DNA of 5,528 nt, taken from JBFHDX01 sp041584475 (GTDB taxonomy: Bacteria > Pseudomonadota > Alphaproteobacteria > UBA8366 > JADFVY01). Shown piece by piece: positions 1 to 5,528 of the stretch (the first letter of the stretch is position 1; every line of letters starts with the position of its first letter). The stretch is taken from the NCBI GenBank assembly GCA_041584475.1, contig JBFHDX010000177.1, positions 1 through 5,528 of the forward strand, given 5' to 3'. The notes under the pieces were generated by a model. The model had not been told where the DNA came from. It searched no databases and saw nothing but the letters and a program-made list of their open reading frames with translations. Made by a program: the position numbers and the translations under genes.

Positions 1-1
1 G

Positions 2-601
2 GAACAGTCGGCGGTCTGCCTCGGCTGCCACCAGGGCGACCAGCGCATCAACTGGCACATGAGCAAGCACGAAGCGGCCGATCGGACCTGTTCGTCGTGC
101 CACAACGTGCACGCGCGCAAGGACCCCATGCTGGTCAAGAAAGACCAGGTCGAGGTCTGTATCACCTGCCACACCGACAAACGCGCGGCGATGTTCCGGC
201 GCTCGCGGCACCCGCTGCGCGAGGGCGTCCTCGCCTGCTCCGACTGCCACAACCCGCACGGTTCGTTCGGCAGCGAGAGCCTCGTCAGGGCGAGCGTCAA
301 CGAGACCTGCTTCGGCTGCCACGCGGAAAAGCGCGGCCCCTTCCTGTGGGAGCATCAGCCGGTCGCCGAGGATTGCTCTATCTGCCACTCGCCGCACGGC
401 TCTAACCAGCCGAAGCTTCTCAAGGCCCGGGCGCCGTTCCTCTGCCAGACCTGCCATCAGGCGGCGTTCCACCCCAGCACGCTGTATGACGGCGGCGCGG
501 TAACGAGGGCGGACACCCACCTGCTCGCCAACGCGTGCCTCAACTGCCACCCGCGGGTGCACGGGTCGAACCACCCGTCCGGACCGCGCTTCTCGCGATA
601 G
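2..601 (+). CDS. mtrA: Decaheme c-type cytochrome, MtrA/DmsE/PioA family (5' end missing)
   Basis: This is a periplasmic multiheme cytochrome that carries electrons through an outer-membrane porin. The reading frame is open from base 2, so the N-terminus and signal peptide lie upstream; about 199 residues are visible. Eight CXXCH heme sites are seen: CLGCH (17-31), CSSCH (89-103), CITCH (158-172), CSDCH (236-250), CFGCH (308-322), CSICH (374-388), CQTCH (443-457) and CLNCH (536-550). From recalled family knowledge, order and spacing match hemes 3-10 of the ten in Shewanella MtrA, including the blocks SHPL/RHPL, CSDCHNPHGS, CHAEKRGP-LWEH and the C-terminal CLNCH-VHGSNHPSG. The missing part should hold hemes 1 and 2. 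It ends at a TAG (599-601), 50 bases before the preferred start of the porin gene, with which it surely forms an operon. The family call is very safe. Whether it acts as MtrA or DmsE (electron export) or as PioA or MtoA (electron uptake) cannot be decided here, so the symbol is a family label. Confidence 0.95.
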   Translation, partial: EQSAVCLGCHQGDQRINWHMSKHEAADRTCSSCHNVHARKDPMLVKKDQVEVCITCHTDKRAAMFRRSRHPLREGVLACSDCHNPHGSFGSESLVRASVNETCFGCHAEKRGPFLWEHQPVAEDCSICHSPHGSNQPKLLKARAPFLCQTCHQAAFHPSTLYDGGAVTRADTHLLANACLNCHPRVHGSNHPSGPRFSR

Positions 602-639
602 GCGAAGGGGGAACCGAGATGCGACACGATTCGATGAAC

Positions 640-644
640 AGGAG
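640..644 (+). promoter_or_regulatory. Shine-Dalgarno for the MtrB-like porin gene
   Basis: AGGAG stands 7 bases before the ATG at 652, which is near-ideal spacing. It supports 652 over the in-frame ATGs at 619 and 634. A weaker purine run, AAGGGGGAA (605-613), lies before the ATG at 619 and keeps that start possible. Confidence 0.65.
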
Positions 645-651
645 CCTTACC

Positions 652-2859
652 ATGACGACCCAGAAAGCCCTGATGTTGACGGGCACCGCGATCCTCTGCC
701 TGTGGCCGGTCGCCGCCGGGGCGCAGCAGGGCGAGCCCAACATGATCCTCGACGGTTCGGTCGAGGCCGGCGCCGGCTACGTGACCGAGGATTCGTTCAA
801 GTTCGGCGAGTACACCGGCCTCGTCGACGAAAGTGCGTTCTTCATCGGCAATTTCGACTCCACCATGCGCGATGCGCCCGATGACGGGACGGCTTTCTAC
901 CTCGAGATGCAGGGCCGCAATCTCGGCCTCGAGAACCGAAGCTTCGAGCTCGAGGCCGGCTCGCAGGGCCGCTACGGGGCGACGCTCAATTTCGAGCAGA
1001 TTCCCCACTACCTGCAGCAGGATGCGTTGACTCCCTACAGTGGCGAGGGATCGAGCATCCTGTCCCTGCCCCCGACCTGGCCGACGCTGGCCGCGAACGC
1101 CGGCACCAGCGCCATGCCGCTCGCCTCGACCCTGCGACCGATCGACCTCAAGACGGAGCGTGAGCGCTTCGGCGGCGGCCTGTTCTGGCTGCCGCGGGAG
1201 AACTGGCGCTTCGACGTCGACTACCGCAACGAGACCAAGCGCGGGACCCAGACGACGTTCGGCATGTTCGGCGAAAACGGCGGCAATCCCGGCTCCGTGG
1301 CACTGCCCGAGGTCATCGACTACGAGACCAACGAGGTCGATGCGACCGCGAACTATTCGAGTGGCAACCTCCAGTTCCAGGCCATGTATTCGGGCTCGTT
1401 CTTCAACAGCGGCGAAACCGCACTGCGATGGGAGAATGCCTACACCGGCGGTATCGAAGGCTTTGGACCGAACCCGTGGACCGACATCCCCGACGAGGGA
1501 CAGATGGCGCTGGCGCCCGACAACCAGGCCCACAATTTCACGCTCTCGGGCGGCTATTCGGTATCGCCGACGACCCGTATCACCGGCAGCGTGGGCTACG
1601 GCATCATGCTGCAGGACGAGGATTTCCTGCCCTTTACGATCAACACTCCAGCGATCCCCACCCCGACGCCCCTGCCGCGGACGTCCCTCGACGGCGAGAT
1701 CAACACGCTGCGCGGCGACATCGGCATTTCCTCGCGTTTCAGCGAACGTATCGACGTATCCGGCCGCTACCGCTACAGCGAGCGCGACAACAAGACCCCG
1801 CGCGGTCAGTACGCCTACGTGCCCAACGACGTCGGCACGCAAGGCAGCAACGGGACGCGGGTCAACACCCCGCACAGCTTCACGCAGCACCTGGTGAACC
1901 TCGATGGCGGCTACCGGCTGGGTGATTACAGCAAGGTCTCGCTCGGCTACGAATACGACAACATGGAGCGCACGTTCTCCGAGCGCGACAAGACCGAGGA
2001 ACACACGATAGAGGCCAAGCTGAGCGGTCGCGCGACCGAGACCATCGATGGCTGGCTGTCCTATTCGTTCGCGATGCGGGACGGAGACGCCTATATCGGC
2101 AACGCGCCGCTTCGCGAGAGCACATTCCCGGACCCCGGCGCCGCGGCGTTCGAGAACAACCCCGACCTGCGCAAGTACAACCTCGCCGACCGTACGCGCA
2201 ACGAGGTGCGGGCCGCCGCCAACTGGATGACGTCGGACGCGCTTGCCCTGTCCTTCGGGGCGAACTATTCGTTCGACGACTACGACGAGACCGATTTCGG
2301 ACTGACCGAGGGCGAGAATATCGGCGGCAAGGCGGACCTCTCCTATCGTGCGAGCGATTCGCTGACCACCTACGCCTACTATGCGTACGACCAGATGGGC
2401 TTCGTCCAGACGGGCAGCAGATTCACCGGCGGCGAGACCCCTCCCGTCGATGCGACGCGGTTCTGGTCGATCGATACGACGGACGAAATCCACACGCTCG
2501 GCGCCGGTCTTGTGTGGAGCGGCTTGGTCGAAAACGTCAAGCTGACGCTCGACTATGCCTTCTCCCTCGGGCACACGAGCTATGATGTCACCGGCGGGAC
2601 GGGTGCCAACGGGGCCGGAACGGCCGACGACCTTCCGGACGTCGACACCGCGATCCACAGCGTGAACCTGACGGCCGACTACGAGGCCTCGGAGGCCGTG
2701 ACGTTCCGGATCGCCTATCTGTTCGAATACTACGATTCCGAGGATTTCGAGCTCGACAACGTCGATCCGGACACCATGGGCCGGGTACTCTGGTTCGGCG
2801 GCGGCTCGCCGAGCTACACCGCGCACGTGATCGGCGCCTCCACCGTGCTGAGGTTCTGA
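652..2859 (+). CDS. mtrB: MtrB/PioB-family decaheme-associated outer-membrane beta-barrel protein
   Basis: This is an outer-membrane porin that sheathes the decaheme cytochrome encoded just upstream, forming an electron conduit across the outer membrane. From the ATG at 652 it has 735 residues, close to Shewanella MtrB (about 700). Residues 1-24 look like a Sec signal peptide: Lys at 5, a hydrophobic core, and cleavage after AGA before QQ. The rest alternates polar and aromatic residues in beta-strand fashion and ends in a strand with a terminal Phe (ASTVLRF), typical of barrel proteins inserted by BAM. Blocks shared with recalled MtrB include MALAPDNQAHN (285-295) and LRKYNLADR (506-514). 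A Pro-rich stretch, TPAIPTPTPLPR (332-343), is probably a loop. No cysteine occurs outside the signal peptide, so the N-terminal CXXC of Shewanella-type MtrB is absent. The ATGs at 619 and 634, and a GTG at 535 inside the cytochrome gene, are in frame; 652 is chosen for its Shine-Dalgarno and compact signal peptide, with 619 as second choice. The family is secure; strand number and direction of electron flow are not. Confidence 0.95.
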   Translation: MTTQKALMLTGTAILCLWPVAAGAQQGEPNMILDGSVEAGAGYVTEDSFKFGEYTGLVDESAFFIGNFDSTMRDAPDDGTAFYLEMQGRNLGLENRSFELEAGSQGRYGATLNFEQIPHYLQQDALTPYSGEGSSILSLPPTWPTLAANAGTSAMPLASTLRPIDLKTERERFGGGLFWLPRENWRFDVDYRNETKRGTQTTFGMFGENGGNPGSVALPEVIDYETNEVDATANYSSGNLQFQAMYSGSFFNSGETALRWENAYTGGIEGFGPNPWTDIPDEGQMALAPDNQAHNFTLSGGYSVSPTTRITGSVGYGIMLQDEDFLPFTINTPAIPTPTPLPRTSLDGEINTLRGDIGISSRFSERIDVSGRYRYSERDNKTPRGQYAYVPNDVGTQGSNGTRVNTPHSFTQHLVNLDGGYRLGDYSKVSLGYEYDNMERTFSERDKTEEHTIEAKLSGRATETIDGWLSYSFAMRDGDAYIGNAPLRESTFPDPGAAAFENNPDLRKYNLADRTRNEVRAAANWMTSDALALSFGANYSFDDYDETDFGLTEGENIGGKADLSYRASDSLTTYAYYAYDQMGFVQTGSRFTGGETPPVDATRFWSIDTTDEIHTLGAGLVWSGLVENVKLTLDYAFSLGHTSYDVTGGTGANGAGTADDLPDVDTAIHSVNLTADYEASEAVTFRIAYLFEYYDSEDFELDNVDPDTMGRVLWFGGGSPSYTAHVIGASTVLRF

Positions 2860-2877
2860 TCGCCGCGTCCGGCGGCA

Positions 2878-2910
2878 GCCGGGCCCCTGCCGGGGGGCGT
2901 GAAGCCCGGC
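2878..2910 (+). terminator. Nested GC-rich hairpin after the porin gene (possible terminator)
   Basis: GCCGGGC (2878-2884) is perfectly complementary to GCCCGGC (2904-2910). Inside, CCC (2885-2887) can pair with part of the G run at 2892-2897. A smaller stem, GCCGC/GCGGC (2862-2866/2872-2876), lies just before it. The group starts within 20 bases of the porin stop codon. There is no T run after it, so it is not a classic intrinsic terminator. In GC-rich genomes such hairpins often mark 3' ends or act together with Rho. The role is inferred from position. Confidence 0.4.
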
Positions 2911-2927
2911 ACCGAAGATGCTGCCCG

Positions 2928-2960
2928 TCGGCGCCGCTTCCCGCAGGGAGGCGGCGCCGA
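2928..2960 (+). terminator. Near-perfect 15-bp hairpin between the porin and oxidase genes
   Basis: The left arm (2928-2942, TCGGCGCCGCTTCCC) pairs with the right arm (2946-2960, GGGAGGCGGCGCCGA) over 15 positions around a 3-base GCA loop. The only non-Watson-Crick position is T2938 with G2950, a tolerated U-G pair in a + strand transcript but an A-C mismatch in a - strand one. This favours a role in RNA read in the gene direction. No T run follows. It most likely ends or protects the 3' end of the cytochrome-porin mRNA and insulates it from the oxidase genes, but a protein-binding palindrome is also possible. Confidence 0.5.
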
Positions 2961-3024
2961 TGTGGCGTCGGCACCGTGGAGCTGCGACCACGCGGGCGCC
3001 TCCCGGGCCGCGCTGCAACGTCCG

Positions 3025-3049
3025 AATCAAGGCCGGGCCCCGTTTGATT
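3025..3049. repeat. Inverted repeat AATCAA-N13-TTGATT, candidate operator
   Basis: Perfect 6-bp arms AATCAA (3025-3030) and TTGATT (3044-3049) flank a 13-base GC-rich spacer. The arms are AT-rich islands in a GC-rich region. The right arm coincides with the proposed -35 box of the oxidase promoter, so a protein bound here would be placed to block or modulate transcription. The half-sites resemble FNR/ANR halves, but they face the opposite way and are too far apart for the canonical TTGAT-N4-ATCAA. The regulator is unknown. Confidence 0.4.
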
Positions 3050-3071
3050 GTCGCGCCCGACTGTCTATGAT
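3044..3071 (+). promoter_or_regulatory. Sigma-70-type promoter for the bd-type oxidase genes
   Basis: The -35 TTGATT (3044-3049) matches TTGACA at four of six positions. The -10 TATGAT (3066-3071) matches TATAAT at five of six. The spacer is 16 bases. Transcription would begin near 3078, giving a leader of about 27 bases before the ATG at 3105. It is the only good promoter-like pair noticed in the intergenic stretch, and it sits where a promoter is expected. It also argues against translation from the in-frame TTG at 3048, which lies inside the -35 box. Confidence 0.6.
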
Positions 3072-3095
3072 GGCGGTATCGGATCGCGGGACACG

Positions 3096-3102
3096 GGAGG
3101 GG
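3096..3102 (+). promoter_or_regulatory. Shine-Dalgarno for oxidase subunit I
   Basis: GGAGGGG ends 2 bases before the ATG at 3105; the GGAGG core (3096-3100) leaves 4 bases. This is a little tight but strong, and it supports 3105 over the upstream TTG. Confidence 0.6.
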
Positions 3103-3104
3103 CG

Positions 3105-4547
3105 ATGTCGGCCCTGTTCGACGCGCTTGGCGCGGAGATGCTGGCGCGACTCCAGTTCGCCTTCACCATCTCCTTCCATATCGTCTTCCCATCCTTCAGC
3201 ATCGGGCTGGCGAGCTATCTCGCCGTTCTCGAGGGCCTGTGGCTGTTCACCGGACGCGCGGTGTTCCGCGACGCATTCAGGTACTGGCTCAAGATCTTCG
3301 CCGTGGTGTTCGGCATGGGCGTCGTCTCGGGCCTCGTCATGAGCTACCAGTTCGGCACCAACTGGAGCGTCTTTTCGGACAAGACGGGGCCGGTTCTCGG
3401 ACCGCTGATGGGCTACGAGGTGATGTCGGCGTTCTTCCTCGAAGCCGGGTTCCTCGGCGTGATGCTGTTCGGCGAGAAGCGCGTCGGCCCGCGGCTGCAT
3501 TTCCTCGCCACGCTCATCGTCGCCGGCGGCACGCTGATGTCGGCGTTCTGGATCCTCAGCGTCAACAGCTGGATGCATACGCCGGCCGGGTACGGCGTGA
3601 ACCATGTCGGCCAGTTCGTCGCCGTGGACTGGTGGGCGGTCATCTTCAACCCGTCGTTCCCGTACCGGTTCGTCCACATGGTATTGGCGTCGTACCTTGC
3701 GACCGCCTTCGCGGTCGGCGCGGTCGGCGCTTGGCATCTGCTGCGTGACAGCGGTAATCCGGCGGCCCGCCTGATGTTCTCGATGGCGATGTGGATGGCC
3801 GCGCTCGTCGCACCGATCCAGATCGTCGTCGGCGATCTGCACGGACTCAACACCCTCGAACACCAGCCGGCCAAGATCGCCGCGATGGAGGGGCATTTCG
3901 AAACACAGGCCGGGGCGCCGCTGATCCTGTTCGGCATGCCCGACATGGCGGCGGAACGCACGCGCTACGCGATCGGGGTCCCGAAACTCGGGTCGATGAT
4001 CCTGACCCACGAATGGGAGGGGCGGGTGATGGGACTCAAGGCCTGGCCGCCGGAAGAAAGGCCGTATGCGCCGCTTCTGTTCTGGAGTTTCCGCATCATG
4101 GTCGGGCTCGGCGTGCTGATGGTGGTCGTCGGGCTCTGGTCGCTCTGGCGCCGGGTACGCGGCGGCCTGTACGAGGACCGGCGCCTGCACCGGGCGACCC
4201 TGGTGATGGCGCCGTCCGGATTCGTGGCGCTGCTCGCGGGCTGGATCACCACCGAAGTGGGGCGGCAGCCCTACACGGTCTATGGCCTGCTGCGTACCGA
4301 AGATTCGATCTCGCCGGTGGCGGCGCCGGCGGTCGGGGTTTCGCTCGCGGGATTCGTCGCGGTCTATCTGATCGTCTTCATTCCCGGCGTCTTCTACCTG
4401 CTGCGTCTGATGGCGCGCCGGCCGGTCACCTCGGAGAAGGAGTTCACCGGGATCGAACCATTGCGCGCCGCCGGCATCGTCCCGGGCGCGCAAGGCGGAC
4501 GACGACCGCGGCCGCACCACGGGGGAAGCGATGCCGATGGCCATTGA
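3105..4547 (+). CDS. cydA: Cytochrome bd-type quinol oxidase subunit I, short Q-loop (CIO-like)
   Basis: This subunit binds quinol and the three hemes of a bd-type terminal oxidase, which reduces O2 to water in the cytoplasmic membrane without acting as a proton pump. From the ATG at 3105 it has 480 residues and about nine membrane segments. Residues matching E. coli CydA are present: His25 (heme b595 ligand, E. coli His19), Glu105 and Glu113 (Glu99, Glu107), His191 and Met332 in FRIM (heme b558 ligands, His186 and Met393), Lys257 and Glu262 of the quinol loop (Lys252, Glu257), and Glu384 (Glu445). The loop between residues 245 and 325 lacks the roughly 60-residue insert of E. coli CydA, and the total length is near Pseudomonas CioA, so cioA is an equally fitting symbol. 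The signature GRQPW reads GRQPY (386-390). The last 25 or so residues are rich in Gly, Arg and His, and their codons overlap the start of subunit II. An in-frame TTG at 3048 is rejected because it lies in the promoter. Heme content (true d or only b) cannot be read from sequence. Confidence 0.96.
   Translation: MSALFDALGAEMLARLQFAFTISFHIVFPSFSIGLASYLAVLEGLWLFTGRAVFRDAFRYWLKIFAVVFGMGVVSGLVMSYQFGTNWSVFSDKTGPVLGPLMGYEVMSAFFLEAGFLGVMLFGEKRVGPRLHFLATLIVAGGTLMSAFWILSVNSWMHTPAGYGVNHVGQFVAVDWWAVIFNPSFPYRFVHMVLASYLATAFAVGAVGAWHLLRDSGNPAARLMFSMAMWMAALVAPIQIVVGDLHGLNTLEHQPAKIAAMEGHFETQAGAPLILFGMPDMAAERTRYAIGVPKLGSMILTHEWEGRVMGLKAWPPEERPYAPLLFWSFRIMVGLGVLMVVVGLWSLWRRVRGGLYEDRRLHRATLVMAPSGFVALLAGWITTEVGRQPYTVYGLLRTEDSISPVAAPAVGVSLAGFVAVYLIVFIPGVFYLLRLMARRPVTSEKEFTGIEPLRAAGIVPGAQGGRRPRPHHGGSDADGH
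4521..4528 (+). promoter_or_regulatory. Shine-Dalgarno for oxidase subunit II, inside the subunit I gene
   Basis: The purine run GGGGGAAG lies 2 bases before the ATG at 4531 and 8 before the in-frame ATG at 4537. The spacing fits 4537 better, although the G run alone would also serve 4531. Its place inside the end of subunit I suggests coupled translation. Confidence 0.5.
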
Positions 4548-5528
4548 TCTCGCTTTCGTCTGGGCCCTCATCCTGGCTTTCGCGGTACTGGCCTACGTCG
4601 TGATGGATGGCTTCGATCTCGGTATCGGTATCCTGTTCCCGCTGTTGCGGACGCAAACGCATCGCGACACGGCGATGAATTCGGTTGCTCCGGTCTGGGA
4701 CGGCAACGAGACCTGGCTCGTGCTCGGCGGCGGAGGGCTGATGGCGGCGTTTCCGCTGGCTTACGCGGTCCTGCTGCCGGCCCTCTATGCGCCGATCGTG
4801 GTCATGCTGCTCGCCCTTGTATTTCGCGGGGTCGCCTTCGAGTTCCGCTGGCGGAGCGAGCGCCACAAGCACCTCTGGAGCGCCTCCTTCTTCGCCGGCT
4901 CGGTGGTCGCCTCGCTGTGCCAGGGCATCGCGCTAGGCGCCATCGTCCAGGGCATAGCGATCGAGGGTCGCAGCTATGCCGGCGGCTGGTGGGACTGGTT
5001 GACGCCGTTCAGCGTGCTGACCGGGCTGGCGCTCATCGTCGGCTATGCGCTGCTCGGCTCGACGTGGCTGATCATGAAGACGTCGGGCGAACTCAAGTCA
5101 ATCGCGACGCGCTACGCCTGGGCCTCCGGGGCCGGAACGATATCGCTCATAGGCATCGTCAGCCTGTGGACGCCGCTGCTCGACCCCGCGTTCTGGGAGC
5201 GCTGGTTCAACTGGCCGGCGAGCGCGTATACCGTCTTCGTGCCGATGCTCGTCGCCATGTGCGTGGCGCTGCTGGTCCAGGGCCTGCGACGGGGCTACGA
5301 CGTGCAGCCGTTCCTTGCGAGCCTCGGCCTGTTTCTGCTGTCCTATGTCGGGCTCGCGATCAGCCTGTATCCCAACATCGTGCCGCCGGACATCTCGATC
5401 TGGCGCGCCGCGGCGCCGGAGGACAGCCTCGTCTTCCTGCTCGTCGGCGCCGCCGTGCTGATTCCGCTGATCCTCGCCTATACGGCCTATTCCTACTGGG
5501 TGTTCCGCGGCAAGATGGATCCGGAGGA
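4537..5528 (+). CDS. cydB: Cytochrome bd-type quinol oxidase subunit II (3' end cut by window)
   Basis: This is the heme-poor partner of subunit I, which completes the oxidase and contributes to the proton path to the active site. The frame stays open to the window end, giving 330 whole codons. The final residues, YSYWVFRGKMDPE, resemble the extreme C-terminus of CioB/CydB proteins, so only a few codons should be missing. The protein is hydrophobic throughout, with about eight membrane segments. Family blocks include MDGFDLGIG (23-31; Asp27 matches E. coli CydB Asp29), APVWDGNETWL (51-61; Asp55 matches Asp58), FRGVAFEFR (96-104) and LYPNIVPPDISIW (277-289). The start at 4537 (MAIDL) resembles the usual family N-terminus and has better Shine-Dalgarno spacing; the ATG at 4531 would add two residues. 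It overlaps subunit I by 11 bases (17 from 4531), so the two are certainly one operon. A small CydX-type subunit, if present, would lie beyond the window. Confidence 0.95.
   Translation, partial: MAIDLAFVWALILAFAVLAYVVMDGFDLGIGILFPLLRTQTHRDTAMNSVAPVWDGNETWLVLGGGGLMAAFPLAYAVLLPALYAPIVVMLLALVFRGVAFEFRWRSERHKHLWSASFFAGSVVASLCQGIALGAIVQGIAIEGRSYAGGWWDWLTPFSVLTGLALIVGYALLGSTWLIMKTSGELKSIATRYAWASGAGTISLIGIVSLWTPLLDPAFWERWFNWPASAYTVFVPMLVAMCVALLVQGLRRGYDVQPFLASLGLFLLSYVGLAISLYPNIVPPDISIWRAAAPEDSLVFLLVGAAVLIPLILAYTAYSYWVFRGKMDPE

Noticed and set aside
1..601. Repeat array suggested by the recurring TGC..TGCCAC pattern
   Set aside because: The recurrence comes from codons of successive CXXCH heme sites within one protein; the sequences between them are not repeated.
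535..651. Extended porin start at GTG 535
   Set aside because: It would overlap the C-terminal codons of the cytochrome, including its last heme site, and would put a long non-signal extension before the signal peptide.
457..3030. Very long open frame on the - strand (857 codons)
   Set aside because: It lies opposite the porin gene, whose family is certain. The translation is Arg/Val/Gly-rich with no recognisable domain, as expected for an antisense frame in GC-rich DNA.
3025..3049. Canonical FNR/ANR box
   Set aside because: The half-sites read ATCAA then TTGAT, 15 bases apart, whereas the canonical site reads TTGAT-N4-ATCAA. It is kept only as an unassigned inverted repeat.
3048..3104. TTG start for oxidase subunit I at 3048
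   Set aside because: It sits inside the -35 box and would require translation through the proposed promoter. The added residues do not resemble the family N-terminus, and ATG 3105 has a Shine-Dalgarno.
2899..3342. Open frame on the + strand crossing the intergenic gap into subunit I
   Set aside because: It overlaps subunit I in another frame, has no family resemblance, and spans the hairpin and promoter signals.
3027..4571. Long open frame on the - strand (514 codons)
   Set aside because: It is antisense to oxidase subunit I, with a composition dominated by Arg, His, Asp and Glu and no recognisable fold.

Overview
The window is GC-rich DNA with dense coding, all on the + strand, and looks like the chromosome of a respiratory Gram-negative proteobacterium. 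The class (gamma, beta or alpha) cannot be settled from this stretch. The Gram-negative call rests on a large outer-membrane beta-barrel with a signal peptide and on its periplasmic multiheme partner. The base composition was judged by eye, not counted.

Layout: (1) Positions 2-601 hold the 3' part of a decaheme c-type cytochrome of the MtrA/DmsE/PioA family. Eight CXXCH motifs are visible; they match hemes 3-10 of Shewanella MtrA, and the 5' end lies before the window. (2) Positions 652-2859 hold the MtrB/PioB-family beta-barrel that sheathes such a cytochrome, with its own Shine-Dalgarno sequence; in-frame upstream starts exist. (3) Positions 2860-3104 are an intergenic stretch. It holds a nested GC-rich hairpin, a near-perfect 15-bp hairpin, an AATCAA/TTGATT inverted repeat and a good sigma-70-type promoter whose -35 box is one arm of that repeat. 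(4) Positions 3105-4547 hold subunit I of a cytochrome bd-type quinol oxidase of the short Q-loop (CIO, cyanide-insensitive) class. (5) From 4537 to the window end is subunit II, overlapping subunit I and cut only a few codons before its expected stop.

The first two genes together form a porin-cytochrome conduit that moves electrons across the outer membrane, either outward to an extracellular acceptor (as MtrAB does) or inward from a donor such as Fe(II) (proposed for PioAB/MtoAB). The last two form a bd-type terminal oxidase that passes quinol electrons to O2 in the cytoplasmic membrane. Each pair looks like its own transcription unit. A functional link through the quinone pool is possible but is only inferred from adjacency.

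No RNA gene, mobile element or CRISPR array was seen. The families are all known; the least explained parts are the intergenic hairpins and the operator-like repeat before the oxidase.
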